A stretch of 64,000 nt of DNA from Betaproteobacteria bacterium. GTDB taxonomy: Bacteria; Pseudomonadota; Gammaproteobacteria; Burkholderiales; Burkholderiaceae_C. The stretch covers positions 104,559-168,558 of the forward strand of contig JANXSZ010000001.1 of assembly GCA_025356445.1 (NCBI GenBank). Direction: 5' to 3'. Under the pieces are notes generated by a model. The model did no database searches. It was not told the DNA's origin and worked only from the letters and a program-made list of their open reading frames with translations. Made by a program: the position numbers and the translations under genes. Shown here one piece after another: positions 1-7,431 of this stretch; within the stretch, counting starts at the first letter, position 1; each line of letters begins with the position of its first letter.

Positions 1-511
1 TAGCAGCAATCTCAGCTTGTACTTCAGCGCGTTTGGCGACAAAAGTATTGACACGCAAGTCGAGGGGTGCGCTTTGGTTCAAGGATTCAACCAACGGCCA
101 AAAATCATCGCCTAACTGCGCTTTGAGCGGCGTGACCAACCATTCGGGCAGGTTATGGCGGTGGCGATCGAGCAAATCAGCTGTTTTGATGCCGTCGCAA
201 GCATCCAGCCACACTTTTTCGTGGTCCATCAACGCGCTCTTCAGGAAATCGCGTGCGCCGGTACCGTGGGCGAAACCCAAAATGGCGAGGCGGCGCTCTT
301 TGGGGCCAGAGCCTGAAGGCGCAAAGTGTTCAAACAACAGCCGTTTGCGCAGCACGGCGTAAACAGTATCGGTCAAGGTCGCGCGTTCACGCGGGCCGAA
401 CTCTTTGTGTTCGCGGAAAAAACGGGAAACCACGGCGTCGGCTGGGTGGTCAAACTTAAGGGACAGGGCGACGAGTTCTGTACAGGCGTCGAGTAGGGCT
501 TTGGGATGCAT
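1..511 (-). CDS. RsmB/NOP-family rRNA cytosine-C5 methyltransferase, N-terminal part (cut by window edge)
   Basis: Reading the minus strand from an ATG at 511 gives an uninterrupted frame that leaves the window at base 1, so only about 170 N-terminal residues are visible. They begin MHPKALLDACTEL and include a helical stretch with FGPRERATLTDTVY, as in the NusB-like N-terminal region of RsmB/NOP methyltransferases, followed near the edge by LDLRVNTF, the usual lead-in to the PUA-like/catalytic part. The SAM-binding domain and catalytic cysteines lie outside the window. The family methylates C5 of cytosine in 16S rRNA. purN about 3.5 kb away on the same strand fits the usual neighbourhood in Comamonadaceae. 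The start overlaps an ATGCAT palindrome, so the start codon is not certain. Confidence 0.7.
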   Translation of the reverse strand, partial: MHPKALLDACTELVALSLKFDHPADAVVSRFFREHKEFGPRERATLTDTVYAVLRKRLLFEHFAPSGSGPKERRLAILGFAHGTGARDFLKSALMDHEKVWLDACDGIKTADLLDRHRHNLPEWLVTPLKAQLGDDFWPLVESLNQSAPLDLRVNTFVAKRAEVQAEIAA

Positions 512-556
512 AGGGGGCTATTGTCCCACTGGCATCCCAACATGCCAAAATTCTGC

Positions 557-841
557 ATGACAACCCTATTGCCCAACGAGCCACTCGACGCTGTTCCCCC
601 CGCGCTGCAAACACCGCCCGGTCTCTACCAACACTACAAAGGCATGCGTTATGAAGTGCTGGGCACCGTGCGCCACAGCGAAACGCTGGAGCCCATGACG
701 CTCTACCGCGCACTCTACGGCGAACACGGGCTGTGGGTACGGCCAGCGGCCATGTTCCGGGAAACAGTGGTAATTGAGGGGGTAACGCAAGCACGCTTCC
801 AATACCTGACCCTGGCCGAAAGTACCGGTAGCGCAATCTAG
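557..841 (+). CDS. DUF1653 domain protein
   Basis: A small acidic protein of about 94 residues with the DUF1653 signature: GLYQHYKGMRYEVLGTVRHS followed by LYRALYG and LWVRPAAMF. DUF1653 proteins are compact, SH3-like, single-domain proteins of unknown function. I placed the start at ATG 557 because the conserved part begins soon after it. ATG 542 is equally open and would add five residues. The gene is divergent from the methyltransferase at 511 and convergent with the histidine kinase, whose stop lies 18 bp downstream. No Shine-Dalgarno sequence is obvious. Confidence 0.7.
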   Translation: MTTLLPNEPLDAVPPALQTPPGLYQHYKGMRYEVLGTVRHSETLEPMTLYRALYGEHGLWVRPAAMFRETVVIEGVTQARFQYLTLAESTGSAI

Positions 842-858
842 ATAGGCACTGACGACTT

Positions 859-871
859 CTATTTTGATAGC
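859..871. repeat. Dispersed palindromic repeat copy 1
   Basis: The sequence CTATTTTGATAGC has CTAT/ATAG arms around a 4-nt loop and matches the GCTA-n-TAGC core found elsewhere in the window. Read on the minus strand, the left arm supplies the TAG stop codon of the histidine kinase gene. Confidence 0.55.
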
Positions 872-1989
872 AATGAAGGGCTGCGCGGCAGCACCACGCT
901 CGCCACCAGCCCGCTACCGTCCACGGCATCCCGGTTGCGCAGCACCACATCCCCCCCATGGCGGCGCGCCACATCATGTGCAATGGACAAGCCCAGCCCC
1001 ACCCCGCCGTGGGCACGGTTGCGTGAGGCTTCCACCCGGTAAAACGGGGCCAGCACCCGGGTGAGTTCCTCAGGGGCCAGCCCTGGCCCCCGGTCAAACA
1101 CCTCAATACGCACCTCGGTGGCGCTGTCGGTCAAGCGAATGTCGGCCTGCTTGCCGTAGCGCAGAGCGTTTTCCACCAGATTCTCAACACACCGCCGTAG
1201 CGCAGACACCTGCGCCAAAAGCGGCTCTGCCCCGCCCTCACAACGTACCTGCTGACCACAGGCGCAGTGGTCTTCAGTGAGCGTATCCATCAAGGCCGCC
1301 ACATCCAGCAGCACGAAAGGCTCCGCGTCAGCGCCCGTCACGAGGTAATCCAGCGTCGCCGTCACCATCGCGTCCATCTCCTTCACATCACGCTGAAAAG
1401 CACTGCGCTGGGTGGCATTGGCCAACCCCTCGGTACGCAAGCGCAGACGGGTCAAGGGCGTGCGCAAGTCGTGCGAAACCGACGCCACAAAGCGGTCACG
1501 GCCGGCCAGCTGCTGGCGAATTTGAGCTTGCATTTGGTTGAACACCCGACTCGCCTCGCGGCATTCGGTGGTCCCGTCTTCGGGCAGAGGAGGTCGGTCG
1601 ATGTTGCGGCCCAGCTCGTCAGCAGCGCGGGCCAAGCGCTTCATCGGCTCGGACAGCCAGCGCGCACCAATCCACGCGGCGAACATCAGGGCAGCCAAGC
1701 GCACGCCAATGTCCATCAGCAAGTTGGCGGGCATGAGTGGAGGAGGCAACGAAGGAGATGATGAAGGAGATAACGAGGGTGGCAGCTGGGGTGCCAACGC
1801 GTGGTTCGGGGAAGATGCCATGGACGGGTGCCCCGGTGGTAGGCCGTGCGGGTGTGGCATGAACTCAAACATGACGGTCAACGCCAGCACATGGCTGCTC
1901 AGCACCGCCACAAAAAGCAACAACGCGAGCCGCCCAAACAGGGTTTTGGGCAGGCAGCGCGCGGCCAGCCGCGCCAGACGGGCCTTCAT
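859..1989 (-). CDS. Two-component sensor histidine kinase (EnvZ/OmpB-like)
   Basis: A 376-residue inner-membrane kinase. A transmembrane segment at about 18-42 and another at about 88-112 flank a short extracytoplasmic loop of about 45 residues that is very rich in Pro and Ser and contains several His. A HAMP-like region follows, then the H-box SHDLRTPL (His173 as phospho-acceptor), the N-box around Asn270-Asn274, the G1 motif DRGPG (299-303) and the G2 motif GGVGLGL (328-334). It lies 7 bp downstream of the response regulator gene and is probably co-transcribed. The loop is too small for a folded sensor domain; the His residues could bind metal, but that is inference. The last codons come from a dispersed repeat, so the C-terminus may be non-native. 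Confidence 0.88.
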   Translation of the reverse strand: MKARLARLAARCLPKTLFGRLALLLFVAVLSSHVLALTVMFEFMPHPHGLPPGHPSMASSPNHALAPQLPPSLSPSSSPSLPPPLMPANLLMDIGVRLAALMFAAWIGARWLSEPMKRLARAADELGRNIDRPPLPEDGTTECREASRVFNQMQAQIRQQLAGRDRFVASVSHDLRTPLTRLRLRTEGLANATQRSAFQRDVKEMDAMVTATLDYLVTGADAEPFVLLDVAALMDTLTEDHCACGQQVRCEGGAEPLLAQVSALRRCVENLVENALRYGKQADIRLTDSATEVRIEVFDRGPGLAPEELTRVLAPFYRVEASRNRAHGGVGLGLSIAHDVARRHGGDVVLRNRDAVDGSGLVASVVLPRSPSLLSK

Positions 1990-1996
1990 GGCGGAC

Positions 1997-2806
1997 TCAG
2001 GCCCAGCCTTGCAAAGCTTGCCCTTGCACCGATTGCACGTTGAACATATAGCCTGCCCCGCGCACCGTTTTAATCATGGACGGCTCGCTGGGGTCGTCGG
2101 CCAGCTTTTGGCGCAGCCGCGAAACCAGCAGATCAATGCTGCGCTCGAACGAGTCCATCCCCCGGCCTCGCGCTTTTTCCATCAGCTGGTCACGGCTGAA
2201 CAAGCGGCGTGGCATGGTCAAAAAAGTGCTTAACAAGCGGAATTCAGCGGTAGACAGCGGCACGACCACGCCCGTGGGCGAGGTCAAACAACGCACTTCA
2301 CGGTGCAGCACCCAGCCGTCAAACTGGATGTGGTTGCTGGCCATGAAGTCACGGTGAGCATCAGAGTGGTTCGCAGCACTGTCAACCTCGGCTTTGACGC
2401 TGCGTTCAAGCTGACGGCACGTGTCCCCGTCGTCTCCTTGGCGCAGCCGAACGCGCCGCAGCACGGTCTGGATACGGGCCACCAGCTCTCGCGGCTCAAA
2501 AGGTTTGGTGATGTAGTCGTCCGCCCCCGATTCCAACCCAAGTACCCGGTCAACCCACTGGGCACGGGCGCTCAGCATGATGATGGGCAAACGGGACTGG
2601 GCACGGATCTCGTGGGCCAGGCTCAGCCCGTCAGCACCAGGGAGCATCCAGTCCAGCACCACCAGATCAATGTGCTGGGTGGCCAGCTGCTGGCGCATGG
2701 TCACGGCGTCACACGCGGCATGGGTTTGCAGCCCGTAGCGCTTGAGGTAATCGCAGAGCAAGGCCGTGATGTCCGCATCATCATCGACCACCAAAATTTG
2801 CGCCAT
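1997..2806 (-). CDS. OmpR-family response regulator
   Basis: A 269-residue protein with an N-terminal receiver domain (acidic pocket DDD at 8-10, phospho-acceptor Asp52 in VVLDWMLPG, conserved Lys in YITKPFEP) and a C-terminal winged helix (about 170-260) of the OmpR/PhoB type, including PLSTAEFRLL and SRDQLMEKARGR. A linker of about 40 residues between the domains, rich in Asp, Ser and His, is longer than usual. It is the first gene of a two-gene operon with the kinase. Upstream there are repeated CTGAAGT half-sites that could be its own targets. The EF-hand gene is transcribed divergently 291 bp away. Confidence 0.9.
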   Translation of the reverse strand: MAQILVVDDDADITALLCDYLKRYGLQTHAACDAVTMRQQLATQHIDLVVLDWMLPGADGLSLAHEIRAQSRLPIIMLSARAQWVDRVLGLESGADDYITKPFEPRELVARIQTVLRRVRLRQGDDGDTCRQLERSVKAEVDSAANHSDAHRDFMASNHIQFDGWVLHREVRCLTSPTGVVVPLSTAEFRLLSTFLTMPRRLFSRDQLMEKARGRGMDSFERSIDLLVSRLRQKLADDPSEPSMIKTVRGAGYMFNVQSVQGQALQGWA

Positions 2807-2816
2807 GTTGTGTGTG

Positions 2817-2865
2817 CTGAAGTGGGGGGAAAGACCGTCCAGGTCACTTCAGACTTCGCTGAAGT
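2817..2865. promoter_or_regulatory. CTGAAGT half-sites between response regulator and EF-hand gene
   Basis: CTGAAGT occurs at 2817-2823 and 2859-2865, and its complement ACTTCAG at 2846-2852. The last two form a 7-bp inverted repeat with a 6-nt spacer. They sit just upstream of the response regulator start in a divergent promoter region, a typical position for an autoregulatory OmpR-family site. Direct or inverted spacing of short half-sites is usual for the family. Binding is inference. Confidence 0.4.
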
Positions 2866-3097
2866 TATAAAAACCAGTCTACCGAGGGGCCTGCCGCCTC
2901 AAAAGCCCAAACAGCGCGGCATAAACCTGCCAATTTCCCGGTTTGAGGCCGCCCGCAGACCGCTCTTGTTACAAAGCAGACAAACTGCGTTTACCTGCAA
3001 CGCCAACAATAAACGCCACTGCACCAAAGCAGCAACGCGTCATCCGTGGCTGTGCCCCCGGGTTGGCACATTTCAACGACTCGGAAAGGAATCTCCC

Positions 3098-3859
3098 ATG
3101 AGTACCGTGAGCGCAGTGAGTGGCAGCAGCAATGCCAGCAGCGCGTGGTCAGCGATGGCCGCCCAGCGCAGCAAGATGCAAGAAAAAATGTTCGCCAAGG
3201 TAGACACTGACGGCAGCGGCAGTGTCGACGCCAAAGAGCTGCAAACCGTGATGGACAAGGTGGCCAAGAAAACCGGTGTGGCCAGCACGACCACCGCCGC
3301 CGAACTGCTGGCAAAAGCCGATACCAATGGCGATGGCACGCTCGACAGCAGCGAGCTGGGCACAGCCATGAAAAGCATCATGCCGCAGCCCTCAACGGCG
3401 CAGTTCGCCCAATCCCGAGGCGGTGGTGGGCCACCTCCACCAGAGGGCGACGGTGACGGCGATGGCGGAAAAGCGGGTGGGGCAAGTGGCGCAAGCAGCA
3501 CCCAAAGCACCAGCTTGGACCCCCTGGACACCAACCAGGATGGCACCGTCTCTGAAGCTGAACGCGCCGCCGGTGCGGCCAAAGAAGCTATTCAGGCCCT
3601 GTTCAAAGCGGCAGACACCAATGGCGACAGCAAAATCAGCACAGACGAATCCACCGCATTCGTGCAAAAGCTGACGGCAGCATTCGCTGCCCGCACGTCA
3701 TCAAGCAGCACCTCCAGTGACAGCAGCAGCACCAACAGCGGCAGCACACGGCAGGCAGACCTGTCCAAAATGCTGGCCCAGCTGTTTCAAAAACAGTACG
3801 ACCAGATCGCTTCCGGCATGACCAGCAGTACTGGCACACGGCTCAGTACAGTGGCTTGA
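3098..3859 (+). CDS. Four EF-hand calcium-binding protein
   Basis: A 253-residue protein with four canonical 12-residue EF-hand loops: 36-47 (DTDGSGSVDAKE), 75-86 (DTNGDGTLDSSE), 144-155 (DTNQDGTVSEAE) and 173-184 (DTNGDSKISTDE). Pairs one and two are separated from three and four by a low-complexity Gly/Pro/Asp linker (about 106-135), and a Ser/Thr-rich tail follows at 198-218. Each loop has Asp at position 1 and Glu at 12, so all four should bind calcium. The open frame runs far upstream, but ATG 3098 has a good ribosome-binding site (GGAAAGGA) and is the natural start. No clear signal peptide is visible, so its location is unknown. The divergent two-component operon next to it suggests joint regulation. 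Confidence 0.85.
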   Translation: MSTVSAVSGSSNASSAWSAMAAQRSKMQEKMFAKVDTDGSGSVDAKELQTVMDKVAKKTGVASTTTAAELLAKADTNGDGTLDSSELGTAMKSIMPQPSTAQFAQSRGGGGPPPPEGDGDGDGGKAGGASGASSTQSTSLDPLDTNQDGTVSEAERAAGAAKEAIQALFKAADTNGDSKISTDESTAFVQKLTAAFAARTSSSSTSSDSSSTNSGSTRQADLSKMLAQLFQKQYDQIASGMTSSTGTRLSTVA

Positions 3860-3996
3860 TCGCTTTCAAGTGACGTTGAAACTGCATTGAAAGTCCTGTA
3901 ACCCGTGGGGCCACGAGCCCGTCAGTAGACGAACCATCGGGGTACAGGCATAGCAAGCCATTCCGGCTTCTACAGCTTATCTGATGGACTTCAGCA

Positions 3997-4013
3997 GCTA
4001 TATTTTTGGAAGC
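3997..4013. repeat. Dispersed palindromic repeat copy 2
   Basis: GCTATATTTTTGGAAGC resembles the GCTA-n-TAGC element with one mismatch in the right arm. The CTA of the left arm, read on the minus strand, is the TAG stop of purN. Confidence 0.4.
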
Positions 4014-4579
4014 AATTGCGCAATCGCCTGCGGGTACAGCCGGTGCTCTTGCGTCAGCACCCGGGCTTGCAGGGTGTCTGCGGTGTCATCGGTCAACACT
4101 GGCACCACCGCTTGCGCCAGTATCGGGCCATGGTCAAGCTCAGCCGTCACTTGGTGCACCGTCACCCCTGCCACCTTGCAGCCGGCGTCAATCGCCCGCT
4201 GGTGTGTGTGCAGGCCGGGAAAGGCGGGCAGCAGCGACGGATGGATGTTCAGCATGCGTCCGGCATAGCGCCCCACAAAATCCGGCGTGAGGATGCGCAT
4301 GAAACCCGCCAACACCACCAAGGCAGGTTGATAGCGGTCAACCACCTGTGCCAATTCAGCGTCAAACGCCTCCCGTGACGCGAAGGCCTTGTGGTCAACC
4401 ACGGCGGTGGCAATGCCTTGGTCGCGTGCGAACACCAAACCCTTGGCATCCGCCTTGTTGCTGATGACCGCAGACACACGGGCATCCAGGCGTTTGGCCC
4501 ATCCCTCGCGCGCAGCCGCATGCACGATAGCAGCCATGTTGGAGCCGCCGCCAGAAATCAAAATCACGATGTTCTTCAT
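3998..4579 (-). CDS. purN: Phosphoribosylglycinamide formyltransferase
   Basis: A 193-residue cytosolic enzyme of normal length for PurN. It transfers the formyl group of 10-formyl-tetrahydrofolate to GAR in the third step of purine synthesis. The N-terminal LISGGGSNMAAI is the phosphate-binding loop. AGFMRIL, the catalytic HPSLLPAFPG region and TAELDHGPILAQ carry the active-site Asn, His and Asp. The stop codon comes from a dispersed repeat, so the last few residues may differ from those of relatives. It stands alone and faces away from the GST gene. Confidence 0.96.
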   Translation of the reverse strand: MKNIVILISGGGSNMAAIVHAAAREGWAKRLDARVSAVISNKADAKGLVFARDQGIATAVVDHKAFASREAFDAELAQVVDRYQPALVVLAGFMRILTPDFVGRYAGRMLNIHPSLLPAFPGLHTHQRAIDAGCKVAGVTVHQVTAELDHGPILAQAVVPVLTDDTADTLQARVLTQEHRLYPQAIAQLLPKI

Positions 4580-4707
4580 ACGGCTGATTATCCCAGCGCA
4601 CAGCCCCGCATTTCGACATCAATCCCAGCGTGTTTTGGCATCAATGCAGGCATGCATTGCCGCTAGCATGGTGGGCCACGTCACACGGAACACAACGAGG
4701 AATTCCC

Positions 4708-5400
4708 ATGCTCAAGCTTTATATCGGCAACAAAAACTACTCCTCCTGGTCAATGCGCCCCTGGGTGCTGCTGACACAAGCAGGCATTGCCTTCGAAGAA
4801 GTGATGCTGCGCTTTGACGCCTTCACCGCAAATTCCAACTTCAAACAACGGCTGGGCAAACTCAGCCCCGCAGGCCGCGTGCCCGTGTTGGTGGACAGCG
4901 ACCTGAACGATGTGGTCGTTTGGGACACCCTGGCCATCGCCGAATACGTTGCAGAAAAATACCCGGATCGCCAGCTTTGGCCCAGCGCCCCCGCCGCCCG
5001 TGCCCGCGCACGCAGCATCTGTGCCGAAATGCACTCAGGCTTCCAAGCGCTGCGAGGTGCCTTCCCAATGAACATCGAAGCCAGTCTGCCAGACACAGGC
5101 CGCCTTCTTCTGCGCGACCGCCCTGCCGTGCGGCAAGATTTGGCCCGTATCGACGAAATGTGGAGCGAACTGCTGACCGAACACGGCGGCCCCTTGCTGT
5201 TTGGTGAATTCACCATCGCCGACGCCTATTTCGCACCGGTGTGCATGCGCATCATCAGCTATGGCCTGCCCGTGTCGCCTGCGGTGGCGGCTTATGTGGC
5301 GCGGGTCAAAGCCCTGCCCGGCGTGGCCGCGTGGATCAATGAAGCGCTGGCAGAAAAAGACTTCATTGATTTTGAGGAGCCGTACCGGCTGGAGCGTTAA
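4708..5400 (+). CDS. Glutathione S-transferase family protein
   Basis: A 230-residue protein with a thioredoxin-fold N-terminus beginning LYIGNKNYSSWSMRPWV, where the Ser/Tyr cluster is the likely glutathione-activating site. The cis-Pro segment GRVPVLV and an Asp-Thr-Leu-Ala-Ile turn (WDTLAIAEY) follow, then an all-helical C-terminal domain (from about residue 90) with FTIADAYFAPV. It resembles the second GST at 23646-24302, which shares the NYxxWS and MHSGFxxLRGxxPMNI motifs, so the two are paralogues. I chose ATG 4708 because GAGGAATTCCC precedes it and the fold starts there. The substrate is unknown. Confidence 0.9.
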   Translation: MLKLYIGNKNYSSWSMRPWVLLTQAGIAFEEVMLRFDAFTANSNFKQRLGKLSPAGRVPVLVDSDLNDVVVWDTLAIAEYVAEKYPDRQLWPSAPAARARARSICAEMHSGFQALRGAFPMNIEASLPDTGRLLLRDRPAVRQDLARIDEMWSELLTEHGGPLLFGEFTIADAYFAPVCMRIISYGLPVSPAVAAYVARVKALPGVAAWINEALAEKDFIDFEEPYRLER

Positions 5401-5445
5401 ACCGCCAGCCTGGGCCGCCAGCCCTCCAAACCTTAAACTCCGACC

Positions 5446-6729
5446 ATGAAAACATACATGGTCGGTGGCGCGGTTCGCGATCACCTTTTAGGCTTGCCCA
5501 TCGTTGACCATGACTGGGTCGTCGTCGGAGCCACCCCTGCGCAGATGCTGGCCCAAGGCTTCATCGCCGTTGGCAAAGATTTCCCCGTCTTCCTGCACCC
5601 CCACACCCACGAGGAATACGCCCTCGCCCGCACCGAGCGCAAAACCGCGCCCGGCTACACCGGTTTCGCCGTCCACGCCGCCCCCAGCGTCAGCTTGGAA
5701 GAAGATTTGGGGCGGCGTGACCTGACTATCAATTCAATAGCTGCTCTAGCCCAACCAGTAAACGGAGAAGGCCTGTTTGACACTCCATTTCACACCTTGA
5801 TTGACCCCCACAACGGCCAGCAAGACCTGCGTGACAAGGTGTTGCGCCACGTCACCGACGCTTTCCGTGAGGACCCCGTGCGCATCCTGCGCCTTGCCCG
5901 CTTCGCGGCCCGGTTCACCGATTTCAGCGTCGCGCCAGAAACCATGACGCTGATGTGCGAGATGGTGGATGCCGGTGAAGTCGATGCCCTGGTGCCCGAG
6001 CGAGTCTGGCAAGAACTCTCACGCGGCATGATGGAGGCCCTTCCCTCGCGCATGTTCAACGTGCTGCGCGACTGCGGCGCACTGGAGCGCCTGCTGCCCG
6101 AAGTCAACGCCCTGTGGGGCGTCCCCCAGCGTGCGGACTACCACCCCGAAGTGGACACGGGCATTCACGTGATGATGGTGCTGGACATGAGCGCCCGCCT
6201 GCGCACGCCCCTGCCGGTGCGCTTCGCCTGCCTGACGCACGACCTGGGCAAAGCCACCACCCCCGCCGACATTCTGCCCCGCCACATTGGCCACGAAGAG
6301 CGCAGCTTTCGTCTTCTGAAACCCTTCTGCCAGCGCCTGCGCACACCCACCGACTGCCGCGAACTCGCTGAAGTCGTCACCCGCGAGCACGGCAACATCC
6401 ACCGCAGCGGCGATTTCAACCCCGCAGCCCTGGTACGCCTGCTGGAACGCTGCGACGCATTGCGCAAACCCCAACGCTTCGCCGATGCGCTCTTGGCGTG
6501 CGAATGCGATGCACGGGGACGGCTGGGGCTAGAGGAATCCGCCTACCCACAGCGGGAAAAGCTGCTGGCCGTGCTGGCAGCAGCGCAGGGAGTTGCTACG
6601 GAATCAGTAGCTAATGCAGCTCTACTGGCGGGCGCTAGCGGGCCAAAAATTGGGGAAATGATTCATGCGGCGCGGGTGGAGGCGGTGCGGACATCCCTTT
6701 TTGACCGTATCACACCGAAATCGCAATGA
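5446..6729 (+). CDS. cca: Multifunctional CCA tRNA nucleotidyltransferase
   Basis: A 427-residue protein that adds or repairs the 3'-CCA end of tRNA. The N-terminus has the nucleotidyltransferase signature (VGGAVRDHLLG, then the DHDWVV metal-binding acidic pair), RRDLTINSIA, and the B/A motif EDPVRILRLARF. A C-terminal HD phosphohydrolase domain (CLTHDLGKAT around residue 265, with GHE) makes it the longer, multifunctional form found in many beta- and gammaproteobacteria. Two dispersed-repeat copies (5726-5741 and 6595-6620) are translated inside it, the second in a variable C-terminal stretch. Its 3' end overlaps the convergent toxin gene by 20 bp. Confidence 0.95.
   Translation: MKTYMVGGAVRDHLLGLPIVDHDWVVVGATPAQMLAQGFIAVGKDFPVFLHPHTHEEYALARTERKTAPGYTGFAVHAAPSVSLEEDLGRRDLTINSIAALAQPVNGEGLFDTPFHTLIDPHNGQQDLRDKVLRHVTDAFREDPVRILRLARFAARFTDFSVAPETMTLMCEMVDAGEVDALVPERVWQELSRGMMEALPSRMFNVLRDCGALERLLPEVNALWGVPQRADYHPEVDTGIHVMMVLDMSARLRTPLPVRFACLTHDLGKATTPADILPRHIGHEERSFRLLKPFCQRLRTPTDCRELAEVVTREHGNIHRSGDFNPAALVRLLERCDALRKPQRFADALLACECDARGRLGLEESAYPQREKLLAVLAAAQGVATESVANAALLAGASGPKIGEMIHAARVEAVRTSLFDRITPKSQ
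5726..5741. repeat. Dispersed palindromic repeat copy 3, inside cca
   Basis: CTATCAATTCAATAGC has CTAT/ATAG arms. It is translated in frame as part of the conserved LTINSIA region of cca, so here it may be a chance resemblance. Confidence 0.3.
6595..6620. repeat. Dispersed palindromic repeat copy 4, inside cca
   Basis: The core GCTACGGAATCAGTAGC has GCTAC/GTAGC arms and is followed by TAATGCAGC. This 26-bp stretch matches 59663-59688 inside pgi at 24 of 26 positions. In cca it is read on the plus strand as VATESVANAA, in a poorly conserved C-terminal segment. Confidence 0.65.
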
Positions 6730-7078
6730 TCCCATTCAGCTCACTGCAAGCCGCCTCAAACACCGCAGGCGGAATTTGCTTCCACGGATGAGGCCTCGCT
6801 CCTCTGCTGCGCCAAGCGAATGATTTGGGCTGGTGCGCCAACACATAGCACACCTCGCCTTTTGCCGTCACGAACTTGACGGCAAAAGGGTTGGTTTCGT
6901 TAGAGGCAGCGTGCGTCATGGGCAGGCCAATGACGATGTTGGTACGCTCATTGAAGGCTTTGGTAGACAGCACCATCATCGGGTGCTCATCCTTCATTTC
7001 ACTGCCGACTTGGGGGTTAAAGTCAATCCAGATCATGTCGCGACGCTCAGGCACCCACAATTTACCTGGGCCTGCCAT
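6710..7078 (-). CDS. mazF: MazF/PemK-family mRNA interferase toxin
   Basis: A 122-residue protein of the MazF/PemK SH3-like toxin fold, whose members cleave mRNA at short sequences. Seen here: RRDMIWIDFNPQVGSEMKDEHPMMVLS, in which the first strand and the invariant Gly-x-E/Arg region lie, then the VIGLPMTHAA strand and the C-terminal strand GIIAIS. Its ATG overlaps the TGA of the antitoxin gene by one base (TGATG), implying translational coupling. The 3' end overlaps cca by 20 bp on the opposite strand. The usual sequence GxxxxxxRPxxV is only partly kept (EHPMMVL in place of RPVVVL), so activity should not be assumed. Confidence 0.82.
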   Translation of the reverse strand: MAGPGKLWVPERRDMIWIDFNPQVGSEMKDEHPMMVLSTKAFNERTNIVIGLPMTHAASNETNPFAVKFVTAKGEVCYVLAHQPKSFAWRSRGARPHPWKQIPPAVFEAACSELNGIIAISV

Positions 7079-7338
7079 CAGAACACCTCAGCGCCTATAC
7101 GCCCTGTGGCCATCACCTCGCCACCGTGAATCTCAGGGTGAAAAGCCTTGAGTTTTTGCGCCAGCGTTAACTGTGGCTTGCCCGCAGCACGCAGAAAAAT
7201 ACCGCCTTCCACCACCTCGACGGTGATGGGCAAGCCCTGTACAAAACGTGCTGCTTTGGCCACAGGTGCCGTGATGCGCACACCCAGGCCATTGCCCCAG
7301 GTCTGGATGGTTTGGTCTACGGCGATGCTGGGGATCAT
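7078..7338 (-). CDS. mazE: AbrB/MazE-family antitoxin
   Basis: An 86-residue protein with an N-terminal swapped-hairpin AbrB domain (TIQTWGNGLGVRITAPVAKAA at about 9-29) that binds DNA, and a C-terminal tail expected to wrap round the toxin. I chose ATG 7338 because the domain begins there. The alternative start at 7350 adds only four residues. It is the first gene of the pair, and a near-perfect palindrome lies 22 bp upstream, as expected for an autoregulated toxin-antitoxin promoter. Confidence 0.82.
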   Translation of the reverse strand: MIPSIAVDQTIQTWGNGLGVRITAPVAKAARFVQGLPITVEVVEGGIFLRAAGKPQLTLAQKLKAFHPEIHGGEVMATGRIGAEVF

Positions 7339-7359
7339 GGAATACCTCACTTGTGCAAG

Positions 7360-7395
7360 TCTTTAAAAGTTTAAACAAGTATAAACTTTTAAAGA
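7360..7395. promoter_or_regulatory. mazEF operator palindrome
   Basis: Perfect 14-bp arms TCTTTAAAAGTTTA (7360-7373) and TAAACTTTTAAAGA (7382-7395) are separated by 8 nt. The site is very AT-rich in a GC-rich region and lies 22 bp upstream of the antitoxin start. It is the best candidate for the binding site of the antitoxin or toxin-antitoxin complex. Promoter elements probably overlap it. Confidence 0.65.
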
Positions 7396-7431
7396 ATCCA
7401 TGTCGCCCCTTCAAGAAGCCGCTTTGAGTGG

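Noticed and set aside
1750..1785. Tandem GAAGGAGAT-like repeat
   Set aside because: It encodes the Ser/Pro-rich periplasmic loop of the kinase and shows no separate function.
2303..3097. Long upstream extension of the EF-hand reading frame
   Set aside because: It runs antisense through the response regulator gene. ATG 3098 has a good ribosome-binding site and the first family-like residues.
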